Shown here one piece after another: positions 10,635 to 19,925 of a stretch of 64,000 nt of DNA; within the stretch, counting starts at the first letter, position 1, and every line of letters starts with the position of its first letter. The notes beneath the pieces are model-generated. The model ran no database searches. It was given only the letters and a program-made list of their open reading frames with translations, and was not told the origin of the DNA. Position numbers and translations under genes: made by a program. The stretch lies in assembly GCF_001705435.1 (NCBI RefSeq), contig NZ_MDEN01000066.1, positions 330,145-394,144 of the forward strand. The letters are read 5' to 3'. This DNA comes from Pseudomonas graminis (GTDB lineage Bacteria > Pseudomonadota > Gammaproteobacteria > Pseudomonadales > Pseudomonadaceae).

Positions 10635-10830
10635 CCAGAGCTACCTTCATTCATTACCGGGGTCAACGCTTACTGCAACGCTTGCACTAAGTACGTCGGT
10701 TTTTAAGGGTTGCGGATGTTAACCCCTTGCTTCGCGGAATGCAAAGCCTCTGATCGAAAAGCACTGGTCGCAGGCATGAGCGGCGACTATTATGCGCGCC
10801 TTCGAATTCAGCCTCCACAAGGCGTACCCC

Positions 10831-11856
10831 ATGCTAGTACTGGGAATGGAAACTTCCTGCGATGAGACCGGTGTCGCGCTGTACGACAGCGAACGCGGGC
10901 TGCTTGCCGATGCATTATTCAGCCAGATCGACCTGCACCGCGTCTATGGCGGTGTGGTCCCGGAGCTTGCCTCGCGTGACCATGTAAAACGCATGCTGCC
11001 CTTGATTCGTCAGGTGTTGGCCGAGGCCGACTGCGCCGTGACCGAGATCGATGCCATTGCCTACACCGCTGGCCCCGGGCTGGTCGGGGCCCTGCTGGTG
11101 GGTGCCTCGTGCGCACAGGCTCTGGCGTTCGCGTGGGACATCCCGGCACTGGGTGTTCACCACATGGAAGGGCATTTGCTCGCACCGATGCTGGAGGAAA
11201 ATCCTCCTGAGTTTCCGTTCGTCGCTTTGTTGGTTTCCGGCGGCCATACGCAGCTGGTTCGCGTCGATGGCATTGGTCTTTATGAGCTGCTGGGCGAGAC
11301 CCTGGACGACGCCGCCGGCGAAGCCTTCGACAAAACCGCGAAAATGATGGGCCTGAATTACCCTGGCGGTCCGGAGATTTCCCGTCTGGCGCAATCCGGT
11401 GTGGCCGGGCGTTTTGTCTTTCCGCGTCCGATGACGGATCGTCCCGGGCTGGATTTCAGCTTCAGCGGCCTGAAAACCTTCTCCCTGAACACCTGGCAGC
11501 AGTGCCAGAGCGCCGGGGACGACAGCGAGCAAACCCGTTGCGACATCTCACTGGCCTTCCAGCAGGCGGTGGTGGACACTTTGACCATCAAGTGCAAACG
11601 CGCGCTGAAGCAGACCGGTTTGAAACGTCTGGTCATTGCCGGCGGCGTGAGCGCAAACAAGGCGTTGCGCCTGTCGCTGGAACAGATGCTCGAAGGCCTG
11701 GGCGGAAATGTCTATTACGCGAGGCCCGAGTTCTGCACCGACAACGGCGCGATGATCGCCTTTGCCGGCTGCCAGCGATTGCAGGCAGGGCAGAGGGAAA
11801 GTCTGAGCATTACCGTGCAGGCGCGCTGGCCAATGGAGCAGCTGCCAGGTCTTTAA
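10831..11856 (+). CDS. tsaD: tRNA N6-threonylcarbamoyladenosine (t6A37) synthase subunit
   Basis: TsaD transfers the threonylcarbamoyl group to A37 of ANN-decoding tRNAs together with TsaB and TsaE. I take the ATG at 10831 (MLVLGMETSCDETG), since homologues begin here; the open frame extends 13 codons further upstream. Length 341, as usual. The metal-binding histidines are in HHMEGH (H111, H115). Other family motifs: SGGHTQL, DDAAGEAFDKTAK, FSFSGLKT and GGVSANKALR. It is divergent from rpsU and convergent with plsY. Confidence 0.97.
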   Translation: MLVLGMETSCDETGVALYDSERGLLADALFSQIDLHRVYGGVVPELASRDHVKRMLPLIRQVLAEADCAVTEIDAIAYTAGPGLVGALLVGASCAQALAFAWDIPALGVHHMEGHLLAPMLEENPPEFPFVALLVSGGHTQLVRVDGIGLYELLGETLDDAAGEAFDKTAKMMGLNYPGGPEISRLAQSGVAGRFVFPRPMTDRPGLDFSFSGLKTFSLNTWQQCQSAGDDSEQTRCDISLAFQQAVVDTLTIKCKRALKQTGLKRLVIAGGVSANKALRLSLEQMLEGLGGNVYYARPEFCTDNGAMIAFAGCQRLQAGQRESLSITVQARWPMEQLPGL

Positions 11857-11903
11857 GGGCAAGGCAGTGCACGCGACGGGTTGGGCCTCTGACAGGTGTC
11901 GTT

Positions 11904-12473
11904 TCAGAAATGCCGTTCGCGCCCCGCAAACAGGTCGCGTAGATTGCCCCGATGGCGCCAGACGATGAGCAGCGTCAGTACGCTCATCGGCAGCAAGGCG
12001 TGGGGTTCCTGCCAGGCAAGCAGCGGCAGCGTCAGCGGCGTGGCGATCAACGACGCCAGTGAGCTGGTGCGAGTGAGGTAGAACGTCAGCAGCCAGGCGC
12101 CGATGGCGAGCAGGGCAGCTGGCGGATACAAGGCCAGCAACATGCCGGCGGCCGTGGCCACGCCCTTGCCGCCGCGGAAACGAAAGTAAAGCGGGAACAG
12201 ATGCCCCAGGACGGCGCACAGACCGATCCAGGCTTGCAGGCGTGGGTCGAGGCTCAGAGCTCTGGCGATCAGCACCGGGATCATGCCTTTGCAGACGTCG
12301 CCAACCAAGGTCAGCACCGCGAGCTTCTTGCCGGCCACGCGCAGCATGTTGGTGGCGCCGGCGTTGCCCGACCCACTGGCGCGCGGGTCCGGGCGACCGG
12401 TTATGCGGCTGATCAGGATGGCGAAGGACAGTGAGCCGAGCAGGTAGGCGAGGACCGCCAGTAACCAAAACAT
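11904..12473 (-). CDS. plsY: Glycerol-3-phosphate acyltransferase PlsY
   Basis: An integral membrane enzyme using acyl-phosphate to acylate glycerol-3-phosphate, the first step of phospholipid synthesis. Motifs: SGNAGATNMLR near residue 35, GHLFPLYFRFRGGKGVAT near 95, and five or more membrane helices. The start at 12473 (MFWLLAVLAYLLGS) gives 189 residues and has a GGAA ribosome site 8 bases away; an ATG three codons upstream has none. It is divergent from folB. Confidence 0.95.
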   Translation of the reverse strand: MFWLLAVLAYLLGSLSFAILISRITGRPDPRASGSGNAGATNMLRVAGKKLAVLTLVGDVCKGMIPVLIARALSLDPRLQAWIGLCAVLGHLFPLYFRFRGGKGVATAAGMLLALYPPAALLAIGAWLLTFYLTRTSSLASLIATPLTLPLLAWQEPHALLPMSVLTLLIVWRHRGNLRDLFAGRERHF

Positions 12474-12547
12474 GCTAACCATTCCGGGCGAGGTTGCCTT
12501 GATTCTAACGGCGCATTGCGCCCTTGTCGTGCAGCGGAGAGATAGGC

Positions 12548-12901
12548 TTGGACAGAGTTTTCATTGAAGGTCTGGAGGTCGATACCGTCATCGGCGCCTA
12601 CGACTGGGAGCGTGGCATTCGCCAGTGCCTGCGTCTGGACCTGAGTTTTGCCTGGGACAATCGGCCTGCAGCCGCAGGCGATGACCTGAGCAAAGCGCTC
12701 GATTACGCCAGTGTGTCCGCGCGGATTCAGGCGTTCGCCGAAGTCTCTCAATTCCAACTGGTTGAAACCTTTGCCGAGCGTCTGGCCGAAGTGCTCATGA
12801 GCGAGTTCAACATTCCCTGGCTGCACCTCAAATTGACCAAGCCGGGAGCCGTGCCAGCGGCGAAGGGCGTTGGGGTGGAGATCGAGCGCGGATGTCGCTG
12901 A
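12548..12901 (+). CDS. folB: Dihydroneopterin aldolase (TTG start)
   Basis: A folate pathway enzyme converting dihydroneopterin to 6-hydroxymethyl-dihydropterin. The protein (117 residues) starts at TTG 12548, encoding (M)DRVFIEGLEVDTVIG, with a GGAGAGAT ribosome site. The ATG at 12524 would add eight unconserved residues. Family motifs: IGAYDWERGIRQ, LVETFAERLAE, and LTKPGAVPAAKGVGVEIER at the C terminus. It overlaps folK by 10 bases, so the two consecutive pathway steps are translationally coupled. Confidence 0.93.
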   Translation: MDRVFIEGLEVDTVIGAYDWERGIRQCLRLDLSFAWDNRPAAAGDDLSKALDYASVSARIQAFAEVSQFQLVETFAERLAEVLMSEFNIPWLHLKLTKPGAVPAAKGVGVEIERGCR

Positions 12902-13419
12902 CACGGATTTTTCTGGGACTGGGCAGCAATATCGAGCGGGAGCGCCATCTGTGCGCCGGCCTCGACGCCCTTGCCGGCTTCCTCACCGAGATGACCTGCT
13001 CGCCGGTGTTCGAAAGTCACCCGGTGGGGATCAAGAGCGGGCCGTTTTTCAATCTGGTGGTTTCGGCACTGACGGATCTGCCGCTGACTGAACTGGACCG
13101 CCGCCTCAAATTCATCGAAGCCGATAACGGGCGTTATGCCCCTGACCGCAAAGGTTTGCCGCTGGATATTGATGTCCTGCTGTATGGCGAGCAGGTCGGC
13201 AACTTCGACGGCCTGATTCTGCCCCGCGCCGAAATCCTCAAAAATGCGTTCGTGCTGTGGCCGTTGTCGCTGATCGCGCCGCAACGTCTGCACCCTGAGG
13301 CCGGCGTCTCGTTTGCCCAGCTTTGGGCCGACGCGAACATCAATCAGAAACTCTGGCCGGTTGCCTTCGAATGGCGCGGCGAGCCACTCACCCCGGCCCT
13401 CCTGCTGGCTGCGGTGTAA
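12892..13419 (+). CDS. folK: 6-hydroxymethyl-dihydropterin pyrophosphokinase
   Basis: A 175-residue HPPK family protein that activates the FolB product with ATP for dihydropteroate synthase. Seen: N-terminal FLGLGSNIERERHL, FFNLVVSALTDLPLTEL, RKGLPLDIDVLLYG (metal-binding DIDxLLYG motif) and LPRAEILKNAFVLWPL (usually LPHPxxxxRxFVLxPL, so it is somewhat divergent). Pseudomonads often carry a second FolK with panB/pcnB. This one is the folB-linked copy and might be specialised. Confidence 0.9.
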   Translation: MSLTRIFLGLGSNIERERHLCAGLDALAGFLTEMTCSPVFESHPVGIKSGPFFNLVVSALTDLPLTELDRRLKFIEADNGRYAPDRKGLPLDIDVLLYGEQVGNFDGLILPRAEILKNAFVLWPLSLIAPQRLHPEAGVSFAQLWADANINQKLWPVAFEWRGEPLTPALLLAAV

Positions 13420-13466
13420 ACAGGCGGCTGAGAGGGCGTCGACTGAGCCGCAGCCAACTCAGCGGC

Positions 13467-14696
13467 TTAGTGCTGATAAGACGCCTTGTACACTTTCAGC
13501 GTATCCAGCCGCTCTCGCTTGAGCGCTTCGCCTAATTGCTGGCCCTGAAAACCTTTCTCCAGCAGCGGCTGTACGGCCACCTGCCGGGCCGCCTCAGCCG
13601 CGCCGCGCAGATATTCGGCTTGCGGGTACGTGCGCTCCTCAAACCCCTTGCGGCCTCGGGCGTCCATTTCGCAGGCTGCGATGAATTCCTCGAATCGCTG
13701 CGGTCGGCGATACACGTCAAAGCTCTGCAGCAAATCCAGCAATGTCGACGGCTTCAGCTCCAGCGCGCGATGCCCATGGGTGTGATACTCGCCCACCAGC
13801 AGCGCCAGTTCCTGACAGTCCCTTGGCACTTTGAAACGCTGGTTCACCGCCTTGATCGCTTTGAGCCCTTTGTGCTCGTGGGCGATGTGGCGCGGCCATT
13901 CCTCTTCCGGCGTGAGTCCCTTGCCCAAGTCATGCAGCAGGCACGCCCAACGCACGCTTAGCGGCTGGCGGTACAGGGCGGACTGATGCAACACGCTGAG
14001 GACGTGCAAACCCGTATCGATTTCAGGGTGGTGGGTTTCCGGCTGAGGCACGCCAAACAGCGCGTCGACTTCTGGCATGAGTATTTTCAGGGCGCCACAT
14101 TCACGCAGGACCTCGATGAACACTTGGGGCTCTTTTTCCATCAGCGCGCGGGAAATTTCCTTCCAGCTGCGTTCCGGTGTCAGCGCTTCCAGTTCACCCG
14201 AACCGCTCAGCTGACCCATGAGTTCGAGGGTTTCCGGAGCAATGGTGAAACCGTCGGGGGCATAGCGCGCGGCGAAACGGGCCACACGCAGGACGCGCAA
14301 GGGATCTTCGGCGAACGCGGGGGAAACGTGACGCAACACTCGGGCTTCGAGGTCCTGCTGGCCATGATAGGGATCAGTCAGCTGGCCGTTCTTGTCTTCG
14401 GCAATAGCATTGATGGTCAGGTCGCGGCGGATCAGATCTTGCTCCAGCGTGACGTCCGGGTGGGCGTGAAAAACAAAGCCGCCGTATCCCTTGCCGGTCT
14501 TGCGCTCGGTGCGAGCCAGTGCGTATTCCTCACCGGTGAGCGGATGCAGGAAGACGGGAAAATCCGTTCCCACCGGGCGGTAGCCCTTCACCAGCATCTC
14601 TTCAGTCGATGCACCCACTACCACCCAGTCGATGTCAGTGACCGGTTTGCCAAGCAGGCGATCGCGTACTGCGCCGCCAACTTTATAAATCTGCAT
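13467..14696 (-). CDS. cca: CCA tRNA nucleotidyltransferase with HD domain
   Basis: Adds or repairs the 3' CCA of tRNAs. 409 residues. The N-terminal nucleotidyltransferase head has GGAVRDRLLG and the catalytic DIDWVVVG (Asp-x-Asp), followed by RRDLTINAIA. The C-terminal part has an HD phosphohydrolase motif, CLLHDLGKG (about residue 255), typical of the gamma-proteobacterial enzyme. Convergent with folK, with only 47 bases between. Confidence 0.97.
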   Translation of the reverse strand: MQIYKVGGAVRDRLLGKPVTDIDWVVVGASTEEMLVKGYRPVGTDFPVFLHPLTGEEYALARTERKTGKGYGGFVFHAHPDVTLEQDLIRRDLTINAIAEDKNGQLTDPYHGQQDLEARVLRHVSPAFAEDPLRVLRVARFAARYAPDGFTIAPETLELMGQLSGSGELEALTPERSWKEISRALMEKEPQVFIEVLRECGALKILMPEVDALFGVPQPETHHPEIDTGLHVLSVLHQSALYRQPLSVRWACLLHDLGKGLTPEEEWPRHIAHEHKGLKAIKAVNQRFKVPRDCQELALLVGEYHTHGHRALELKPSTLLDLLQSFDVYRRPQRFEEFIAACEMDARGRKGFEERTYPQAEYLRGAAEAARQVAVQPLLEKGFQGQQLGEALKRERLDTLKVYKASYQH

Positions 14697-14766
14697 AAAA
14701 AAGCCTCCGTGAGGGCGACAGGATAAACCTTAAGTCGCGATCGCGGAGGCTGGAAACGCTCATGGT

Positions 14767-16329
14767 TTATAAGTGGACGACCGCCAGGTCCAGCCGGGGA
14801 TATTCACTGTCAGCGTGTTCGCTTCTCGGCGGCACATGGTGGACTTTCATGACCTGGTCGCCCTGCAGCGTCTCCAGATGGATATCAAAACCCCACAGCC
14901 GGTGCAGGTGCTTCAGCACTTCGTCCGTCGAATCGCCAAGGGGTTTGCGGTCGTGCTGTTGATGACGCAGGGTCAGGGAGCGGTCGCCGCGACGGTCGAT
15001 GCTGTAGATCTGCACGTTGGGTTCGCGGTTGCCGAGGTTGTATTGCGCGGCGAGGGTTTCACGAATCACATTGTAGCCGGTTTCATCGTGGATGGCGGGC
15101 ACGAGGAGGTCGTCCTTCTGATCATCGTCGAGGATGCTGAACAGCTTCAGGTCACGAATCACCTTGGGCGACAGGTACTGCAGGATGAAGCTCTCGTCCT
15201 TGAAGCTGCTCATCGCAAACTTCACCGCCGTTAGCCAGTCGGTACCGGCCAGATCGGGAAACCAGTGATGGTCTTCTTCGGTCGGGTGCTCGCACATCCG
15301 TCGGATGTCCTGATACATCGCAAACCCCAGCGTGTAGGGATTGATACCGCTGTAGTAAGGACTGTCGAAGCCCGGCTGATAGACAACACTGGTGTGGGAA
15401 GTCAGGAATTCCAGCATGAAGCCGTCAGTCACCAGCCCTTCGTCGTACAGATCATTCATCAGCGTGTAATGCCAAAACGTCGCCCATCCCTCGTTCATCA
15501 CCTGGGTCTGACGCTGCGGGTAAAAATACTGGGCGATTTTGCGCACGATGCGCACGACTTCACGCTGCCAGGGCTCCAGCAACGGCGCGTGTTTTTCGAT
15601 GAAGTAAAGGATGTTTTCCTGAGGTTCGGCGGGGAAACGCGAGAAATCCTCTTTGTCGTTCTTGCTCGCGCTTTTCGGAATCGTGCGCCACAGATCGTTG
15701 ATCTGTTTCTGCAGGTGCTCCTCCCGGTCCTTCATGCGGCGCCGTTCTTCCTCAGCCGAAATGGGGTAGGGCCGCTTGTAGCGATCCACGCCGTAGTTCA
15801 TCAGCGCGTGGCAGGAATCGAGCAAATCCTCGACCGCGTCGATCCCGTGGCGCTCTTCACACTGCATGATGTACTGCTTGGCGAAGACCAGGTAATCGAT
15901 GATCGAGCTGGCGTCGGTCCAGGTGCGGAACAGGTAGTTGCCCTTGAAAAAGCTGTTATGCCCGTAACAGGCATGGGCCACCACCAGCGCCTGCATGCAG
16001 ATGGTGTTCTCTTCCATCAGATAGGCGATACACGGGTCGGAGTTGATGACGATCTCGTACGCCAGACCCATCTGCCCGCGCGAGTAGGATTTCTCCGTGC
16101 TGAGGAAGTGCTTGCCGTAGGACCAATGGTGATAACCCAGCGGCATGCCGACGGACGCATAGGCATCCATCATTTGCTCGGCGGTGATCACCTCGATCTG
16201 ATTGGGGTAAGTGTCCAGCGCGTACCGTTCGGCGATGCGGCTGATCTCCCGGTCGTATGCCTGGATCAGTTCGAACGTCCACTCTGAACCCGTGGAGAGG
16301 GGTTGGCGCTTCTGCTCTCTAGCGGTCAT
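14767..16329 (-). CDS. ycgB: SpoVR family protein (YcgB)
   Basis: A 520-residue SpoVR family protein (long conserved head with YPNQIEVITAEQMMDAYASVG, a His/Glu-rich segment HACYGHNSFFKGNY, and NEGWATFWHY). No enzymatic role is established. Homologues in spore formers affect the spore cortex; in gamma-proteobacteria they are stationary-phase genes. It follows yeaH with a 4-base ATGA overlap and is the third gene of the yeaG-yeaH-spoVR operon, so it probably acts with the kinase YeaG in starvation or stress responses. Confidence 0.93.
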   Translation of the reverse strand: MTAREQKRQPLSTGSEWTFELIQAYDREISRIAERYALDTYPNQIEVITAEQMMDAYASVGMPLGYHHWSYGKHFLSTEKSYSRGQMGLAYEIVINSDPCIAYLMEENTICMQALVVAHACYGHNSFFKGNYLFRTWTDASSIIDYLVFAKQYIMQCEERHGIDAVEDLLDSCHALMNYGVDRYKRPYPISAEEERRRMKDREEHLQKQINDLWRTIPKSASKNDKEDFSRFPAEPQENILYFIEKHAPLLEPWQREVVRIVRKIAQYFYPQRQTQVMNEGWATFWHYTLMNDLYDEGLVTDGFMLEFLTSHTSVVYQPGFDSPYYSGINPYTLGFAMYQDIRRMCEHPTEEDHHWFPDLAGTDWLTAVKFAMSSFKDESFILQYLSPKVIRDLKLFSILDDDQKDDLLVPAIHDETGYNVIRETLAAQYNLGNREPNVQIYSIDRRGDRSLTLRHQQHDRKPLGDSTDEVLKHLHRLWGFDIHLETLQGDQVMKVHHVPPRSEHADSEYPRLDLAVVHL

Positions 16330-17597
16330 GTCACTAACCTGCGCTGGAAGAGTTCACGGAACACCGGATAGATATCACCGGCAGAGGCCAGCTGCTGCTG
16401 GGCGAACGTGTCGGCGAAGGCTTCGCCGATGCGCTCGTATTCGAACCACAGCGCCTGATGTTCGCGCGGGGTGATTTCGACGTAGGTGTAGTACTGCACG
16501 AACGGCATGATCTGTTTGATCAGGATGTCGCGGCAAATGGGTGAGTCATCGTTCCAGTTGTCGCCGTCCGAGGCCTGGGCTGCGTAAATGTTCCATTCGT
16601 TGGTGGGGTAGCGCTCGGCCATGATCTCCTGCATCAGCTTCAATGCGCTGGACACGATAGTGCCGCCGGTTTCCCGAGAATAGAAAAACTCCTCTTCGTC
16701 GACTTCCCGCGCGCTCGTGTGGTGGCGGATGAAGACCACTTCGATCTTGTCGTAGTTACGTTTGAGGAACAGGTACAGCAGGATGAAAAAGCGCTTGGCA
16801 ATGTCCTTGGTCGCCTGGGTCATCGACCCGGAAACGTCCATTAGACAGAACATCACGGCTTTGGAGCTGGGGTTGGGCTGTTTGACCAGCAGGTTGTATT
16901 TGAGGTCGAAGGTGTCCAGGTACGGGACACGGCGGATGCGTGCCTGAAGTTTCGCGGCCTCGATTTCCAGTTCCTGAATGTCACCGAAGTTATCCGGCTC
17001 CTCGATCCTCAGGCGCTCCAGTTCGGCCTGCACCTGCCGCAGCTTGGCCCGGCTGCTGCCGGACAGCGCGATACGCCGCGCATGTGCCGAGCGCAACGTG
17101 CGGATGATGTTAATCCGTGAAGGGTTGCCTTCGTTGCTGATGCCTGCGCGAACGGTTTTGAAAGTGTCAGTGCCACTCAGGTTGCGCTTGACCAGATTGG
17201 GCAGCTCCAGGTCCTCGAACATGAATTCGAGAAACTCTTCCTGGGTGATCTGGAACACGAACTCATCCATGCCTTCGCCTGAATTGCCCGCCTTGCCAGG
17301 CCCTTTGCCACCGCCACCCCCTTGGGGGCGTGCGATGTGCTCACCGGTGGTGAACTCCTTGTTACCCGGATGAACCACCGTTTGCTTGCCGCCGCGACCA
17401 TGATGAAGCACCGGCTCGTCAATATCCCGCCCCGGGATACTGATCTGTTCGCCGTGCTCCATGTCAGTAATGGAGCGCCGGCTGACGGCTTCTTCAACTG
17501 CCTTCTTGATGTGATCACGGTAACGACGCAGAAACCGCTGCCGATTTACCGTGCTCTTGTTCTTGCCATTGAGACGTCGGTCGATCACATAGCTCAT
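16326..17597 (-). CDS. yeaH: YeaH family protein (DUF444)
   Basis: A 423-residue DUF444 protein. The N-terminal half is rich in Arg/Lys and Gly (a GGGGGKGPGKAGNSGEG linker). The C-terminal half resembles a von Willebrand factor A domain, with FCLMDVSGSMTQATKDIAKR carrying the DxSxS metal-site motif (about residue 250). It is co-transcribed with yeaG upstream (118-base spacer containing a palindromic repeat) and spoVR downstream (4-base overlap). The conserved linkage suggests a YeaH-YeaG complex in stress adaptation. Molecular function unknown. Confidence 0.93.
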   Translation of the reverse strand: MSYVIDRRLNGKNKSTVNRQRFLRRYRDHIKKAVEEAVSRRSITDMEHGEQISIPGRDIDEPVLHHGRGGKQTVVHPGNKEFTTGEHIARPQGGGGGKGPGKAGNSGEGMDEFVFQITQEEFLEFMFEDLELPNLVKRNLSGTDTFKTVRAGISNEGNPSRINIIRTLRSAHARRIALSGSSRAKLRQVQAELERLRIEEPDNFGDIQELEIEAAKLQARIRRVPYLDTFDLKYNLLVKQPNPSSKAVMFCLMDVSGSMTQATKDIAKRFFILLYLFLKRNYDKIEVVFIRHHTSAREVDEEEFFYSRETGGTIVSSALKLMQEIMAERYPTNEWNIYAAQASDGDNWNDDSPICRDILIKQIMPFVQYYTYVEITPREHQALWFEYERIGEAFADTFAQQQLASAGDIYPVFRELFQRRLVT

Positions 17598-17605
17598 AGG
17601 CCCCT

Positions 17606-17712
17606 CCGGGGAGCTTCAAGTGGTGAGCTGCAAGCTGCAAGTAGAAGCGGCTATCCGGGTAGCAGATTTGACGCGCTTTCTTCCTGCAGCTTGTCGCTTG
17701 ACGCTTGCAGCT
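17606..17712. repeat. Imperfect inverted repeat between yeaG and yeaH
   Basis: The spacer is filled by an imperfect palindrome with AGCTGCAAGCTGCAAG on the left and CTTGTCGCTTGACGCTTGCAGCT on the right. A related copy lies after argC at 59378-59456, sharing GCTTGTCGCTTG. It resembles dispersed palindromes common at ends of Pseudomonas genes and may trim or stabilise the mRNA inside this operon. Confidence 0.6.
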
Positions 17713-17715
17713 GCC

Positions 17716-19638
17716 TTACTGCGATTTCCGGACCCGCAGGTACCATTCGGAAAGAAGCCTTACCTGTTTATCGGTGTAGCCCCGCTCGACCATTCGTGTG
17801 ACGAAGTCGTTGTGCTTCTGCTGATCCTCTTTGCTGGCCTTCGCGTTGAAGCTGATGACCGGCAGCAGGTCTTCGGTATTCGAGAACATCTTCTTCTCGA
17901 TCACCACCCGCAGCTTCTCGTAGCTCAGCCAGGTCGGGTTCTTGCCGTTATTGTTGGCGCGGGCGCGCAGCACGAAGTTGACGATCTCGTTGCGGAAGTC
18001 TTTCGGGTTGCTGATACCTGCCGGTTTCTCGATCTTTTCCAGTTCCTCGTTCAACGCCACCCGGTTGAGGATCTCGCCGGTTTCCGGATCGCGATATTCC
18101 TGGTCCTGAATCCAGAAGTCGGCGTACAGCACGTAGCGGTCAAAGATGTTCTGTCCATATTCGCTGTAGGACTCGAGGTAGGCGGTCTGGATTTCCTTGC
18201 CGATGAACTCGATGTAGCGCGGCGCCAGGTATTCCTTGATGAAGCGCAGATAACGCTCGCGGGTTTCGGCCTGAAACTGCTCCTGCTCAATCTGCTGCTC
18301 CAGGACGTACAGCAAATGAACCGGGTTGGCGGCAATTTCGTGAGGATCGAAGTTGAAGACCTTCGACAGGATCTTGAACGCGAATCGGGTCGAGAGACCG
18401 TTCATGCCTTCGTCGACACCGGCGCTGTCGCGGTATTCCTGAATCGACTTGGCTTTCGGGTCGGTGTCCTTGAGGTTCTCGCCGTCGTACACCCTCATCT
18501 TCGAATAGATGTTGGAGTTGTCAGGCTCCTTAAGCCGCGACAGCACGGTGAACTGCGCGAGCATTTTCAGGGTGTCCGGCGCGCAATGGGCTTTGGCCAG
18601 AGAGCTGTTGAACAGCAACTTGTCGTAAATCTTGATCTCGTCATTAACGCGCAGGCAGTACGGCACCTTCACGATGTAAATCCGGTCGATGAACGCTTCG
18701 TTGTTCTTGTTGTTGCGGAAGCTGTGCCATTCCGATTCGTTGGAGTGGGCCAGCAAAATACCGGTGAACGGAATCGCGCCCAGGCCTTCGGTACTGTTGT
18801 AGTTACCTTCCTGAGTGGCGGTCAGCAGCGGGTGGAGCACCTTGATCGGCGCCTTGAACATTTCCACGAATTCCATCAGGCCCTGGTTGGCCCGGCACAA
18901 TGCGCCCGAATAGCTGTAAGCGTCGGCGTCGTTCTGTGGGTATTCCTCGAGCTTGCGGATATCGACCTTACCCACCAGCGCCGAAATGTCCTGGTTGTTC
19001 TCGTCACCGGGCTCGGTTTTGGCGACGGCGATCTGGTTAAGGATGGAAGGGTAGAGCTTCACCACTTTGAACTGACTGATGTCGCCACCGAACTCGGCCA
19101 GTCGTTTGGTCGCCCATGGCGACATGATGGTATTGAGGTACCGGCGCGGGATGCCGTAGTCCTCTTCGAGGATCGTCCCGTCTTCGGTGGGTTTGAACAG
19201 GCCCAAAGGGGATTCGAAAACCGGTGACCCTTTGATGGCGTAGAACGGTACTTTTTCAACCAGCGATTTGAGTTTTTCAGCCAGGGACGATTTACCACCG
19301 CCTACCGGGCCGAGCAGGTAAAGGATCTGTTTCTTCTCTTCAAGGCCTTGGGCGGCGTGGCGGAAGTACGAGACGATTTGCTCGATGCAGTCTTCCATGC
19401 CGTGGAATTCTTCGAACGCGGGATAGCGCCGAATGACCTTGTTGGAGAAGATTCTGGACAGCCTGGAATTGGTCGACGTGTCGAACAACTCAGGCTCACC
19501 GATGGCCATCAGCAGACGTTCTGCGGCGGAAGCGTATGCGCTGCGGTCGGTTTTGCAGAGCTCCAGATACTCCTGTAGCGAGAGCTCTTCCTGCCGTGTC
19601 GATTCAAAGCGTTGTTGGAAGTGGCTAAAAATACTCAT
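17716..19638 (-). CDS. yeaG: PrkA/YeaG family serine protein kinase
   Basis: A 640-residue PrkA protein: N-terminal AAA-type ATPase with Walker A GPVGGGKSSL (about residue 105) and a C-terminal kinase-like domain. The start is ATG 19638 (MSIFSHFQQRFE), preceded by GAGGTGA; the frame is open 40 codons further but without conserved sequence. E. coli YeaG is a stationary-phase and nitrogen-starvation kinase. It is the first gene of the yeaG-yeaH-spoVR operon. The untranslated leader has a strong hairpin at 19693-19718. Confidence 0.95.
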   Translation of the reverse strand: MSIFSHFQQRFESTRQEELSLQEYLELCKTDRSAYASAAERLLMAIGEPELFDTSTNSRLSRIFSNKVIRRYPAFEEFHGMEDCIEQIVSYFRHAAQGLEEKKQILYLLGPVGGGKSSLAEKLKSLVEKVPFYAIKGSPVFESPLGLFKPTEDGTILEEDYGIPRRYLNTIMSPWATKRLAEFGGDISQFKVVKLYPSILNQIAVAKTEPGDENNQDISALVGKVDIRKLEEYPQNDADAYSYSGALCRANQGLMEFVEMFKAPIKVLHPLLTATQEGNYNSTEGLGAIPFTGILLAHSNESEWHSFRNNKNNEAFIDRIYIVKVPYCLRVNDEIKIYDKLLFNSSLAKAHCAPDTLKMLAQFTVLSRLKEPDNSNIYSKMRVYDGENLKDTDPKAKSIQEYRDSAGVDEGMNGLSTRFAFKILSKVFNFDPHEIAANPVHLLYVLEQQIEQEQFQAETRERYLRFIKEYLAPRYIEFIGKEIQTAYLESYSEYGQNIFDRYVLYADFWIQDQEYRDPETGEILNRVALNEELEKIEKPAGISNPKDFRNEIVNFVLRARANNNGKNPTWLSYEKLRVVIEKKMFSNTEDLLPVISFNAKASKEDQQKHNDFVTRMVERGYTDKQVRLLSEWYLRVRKSQ

Positions 19639-19692
19639 GACGTCACCTCGCTCGATACGTGGAGCCGGCGGCGGGTCGTCAGTTGATGCTGG

Positions 19693-19718
19693 ATGGCAGC
19701 CGATCACGCGGCTGCCAT
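19693..19718 (-). promoter_or_regulatory. Strong hairpin in the yeaG leader
   Basis: A 10-bp perfect stem (ATGGCAGCCG and CGGCTGCCAT) with a 6-base loop, about 55 bases upstream of the yeaG ATG. It is not followed by a T-run, so it is more likely a leader structure or operator than a terminator. Confidence 0.5.
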
Positions 19719-19838
19719 TACCCCCCAAACACCATAAAAGTAGCGACCGATGACCCACGCGCCGGTGTACCGGCTCTCCCCTGATTCGGATGGCCTGAGC
19801 CTAAGAGTAGTTCGGATTCGGGCACAGAAAGAAGCGAT

Positions 19839-19898
19839 GGGTATGAAGAGGGCATACCCGTTCGTCAGAAGAGGGCGCGAGCCCGCGTAGGACGCGGG
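19839..19898. other. Pair of hairpins between glpE and yeaG
   Basis: The 287-base interval between glpE and yeaG holds two further perfect hairpins: GGGTATG/CATACCC (19839-19859) and CCCGCGT/ACGCGGG (19882-19898). The second lies 28 bases after the glpE stop and may end the lptD-to-glpE transcript, though no T-run is seen. No gene is visible in the interval. Confidence 0.45.
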
Positions 19899-19925
19899 AT
19901 AGCGGCCAGCAAAAATATTTTTCGA

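Noticed and set aside
12524..12547. Upstream ATG as folB start
   Set aside because: It would add MSCSGEIG, which overlaps the ribosome site of the conserved TTG start and is not part of the family.
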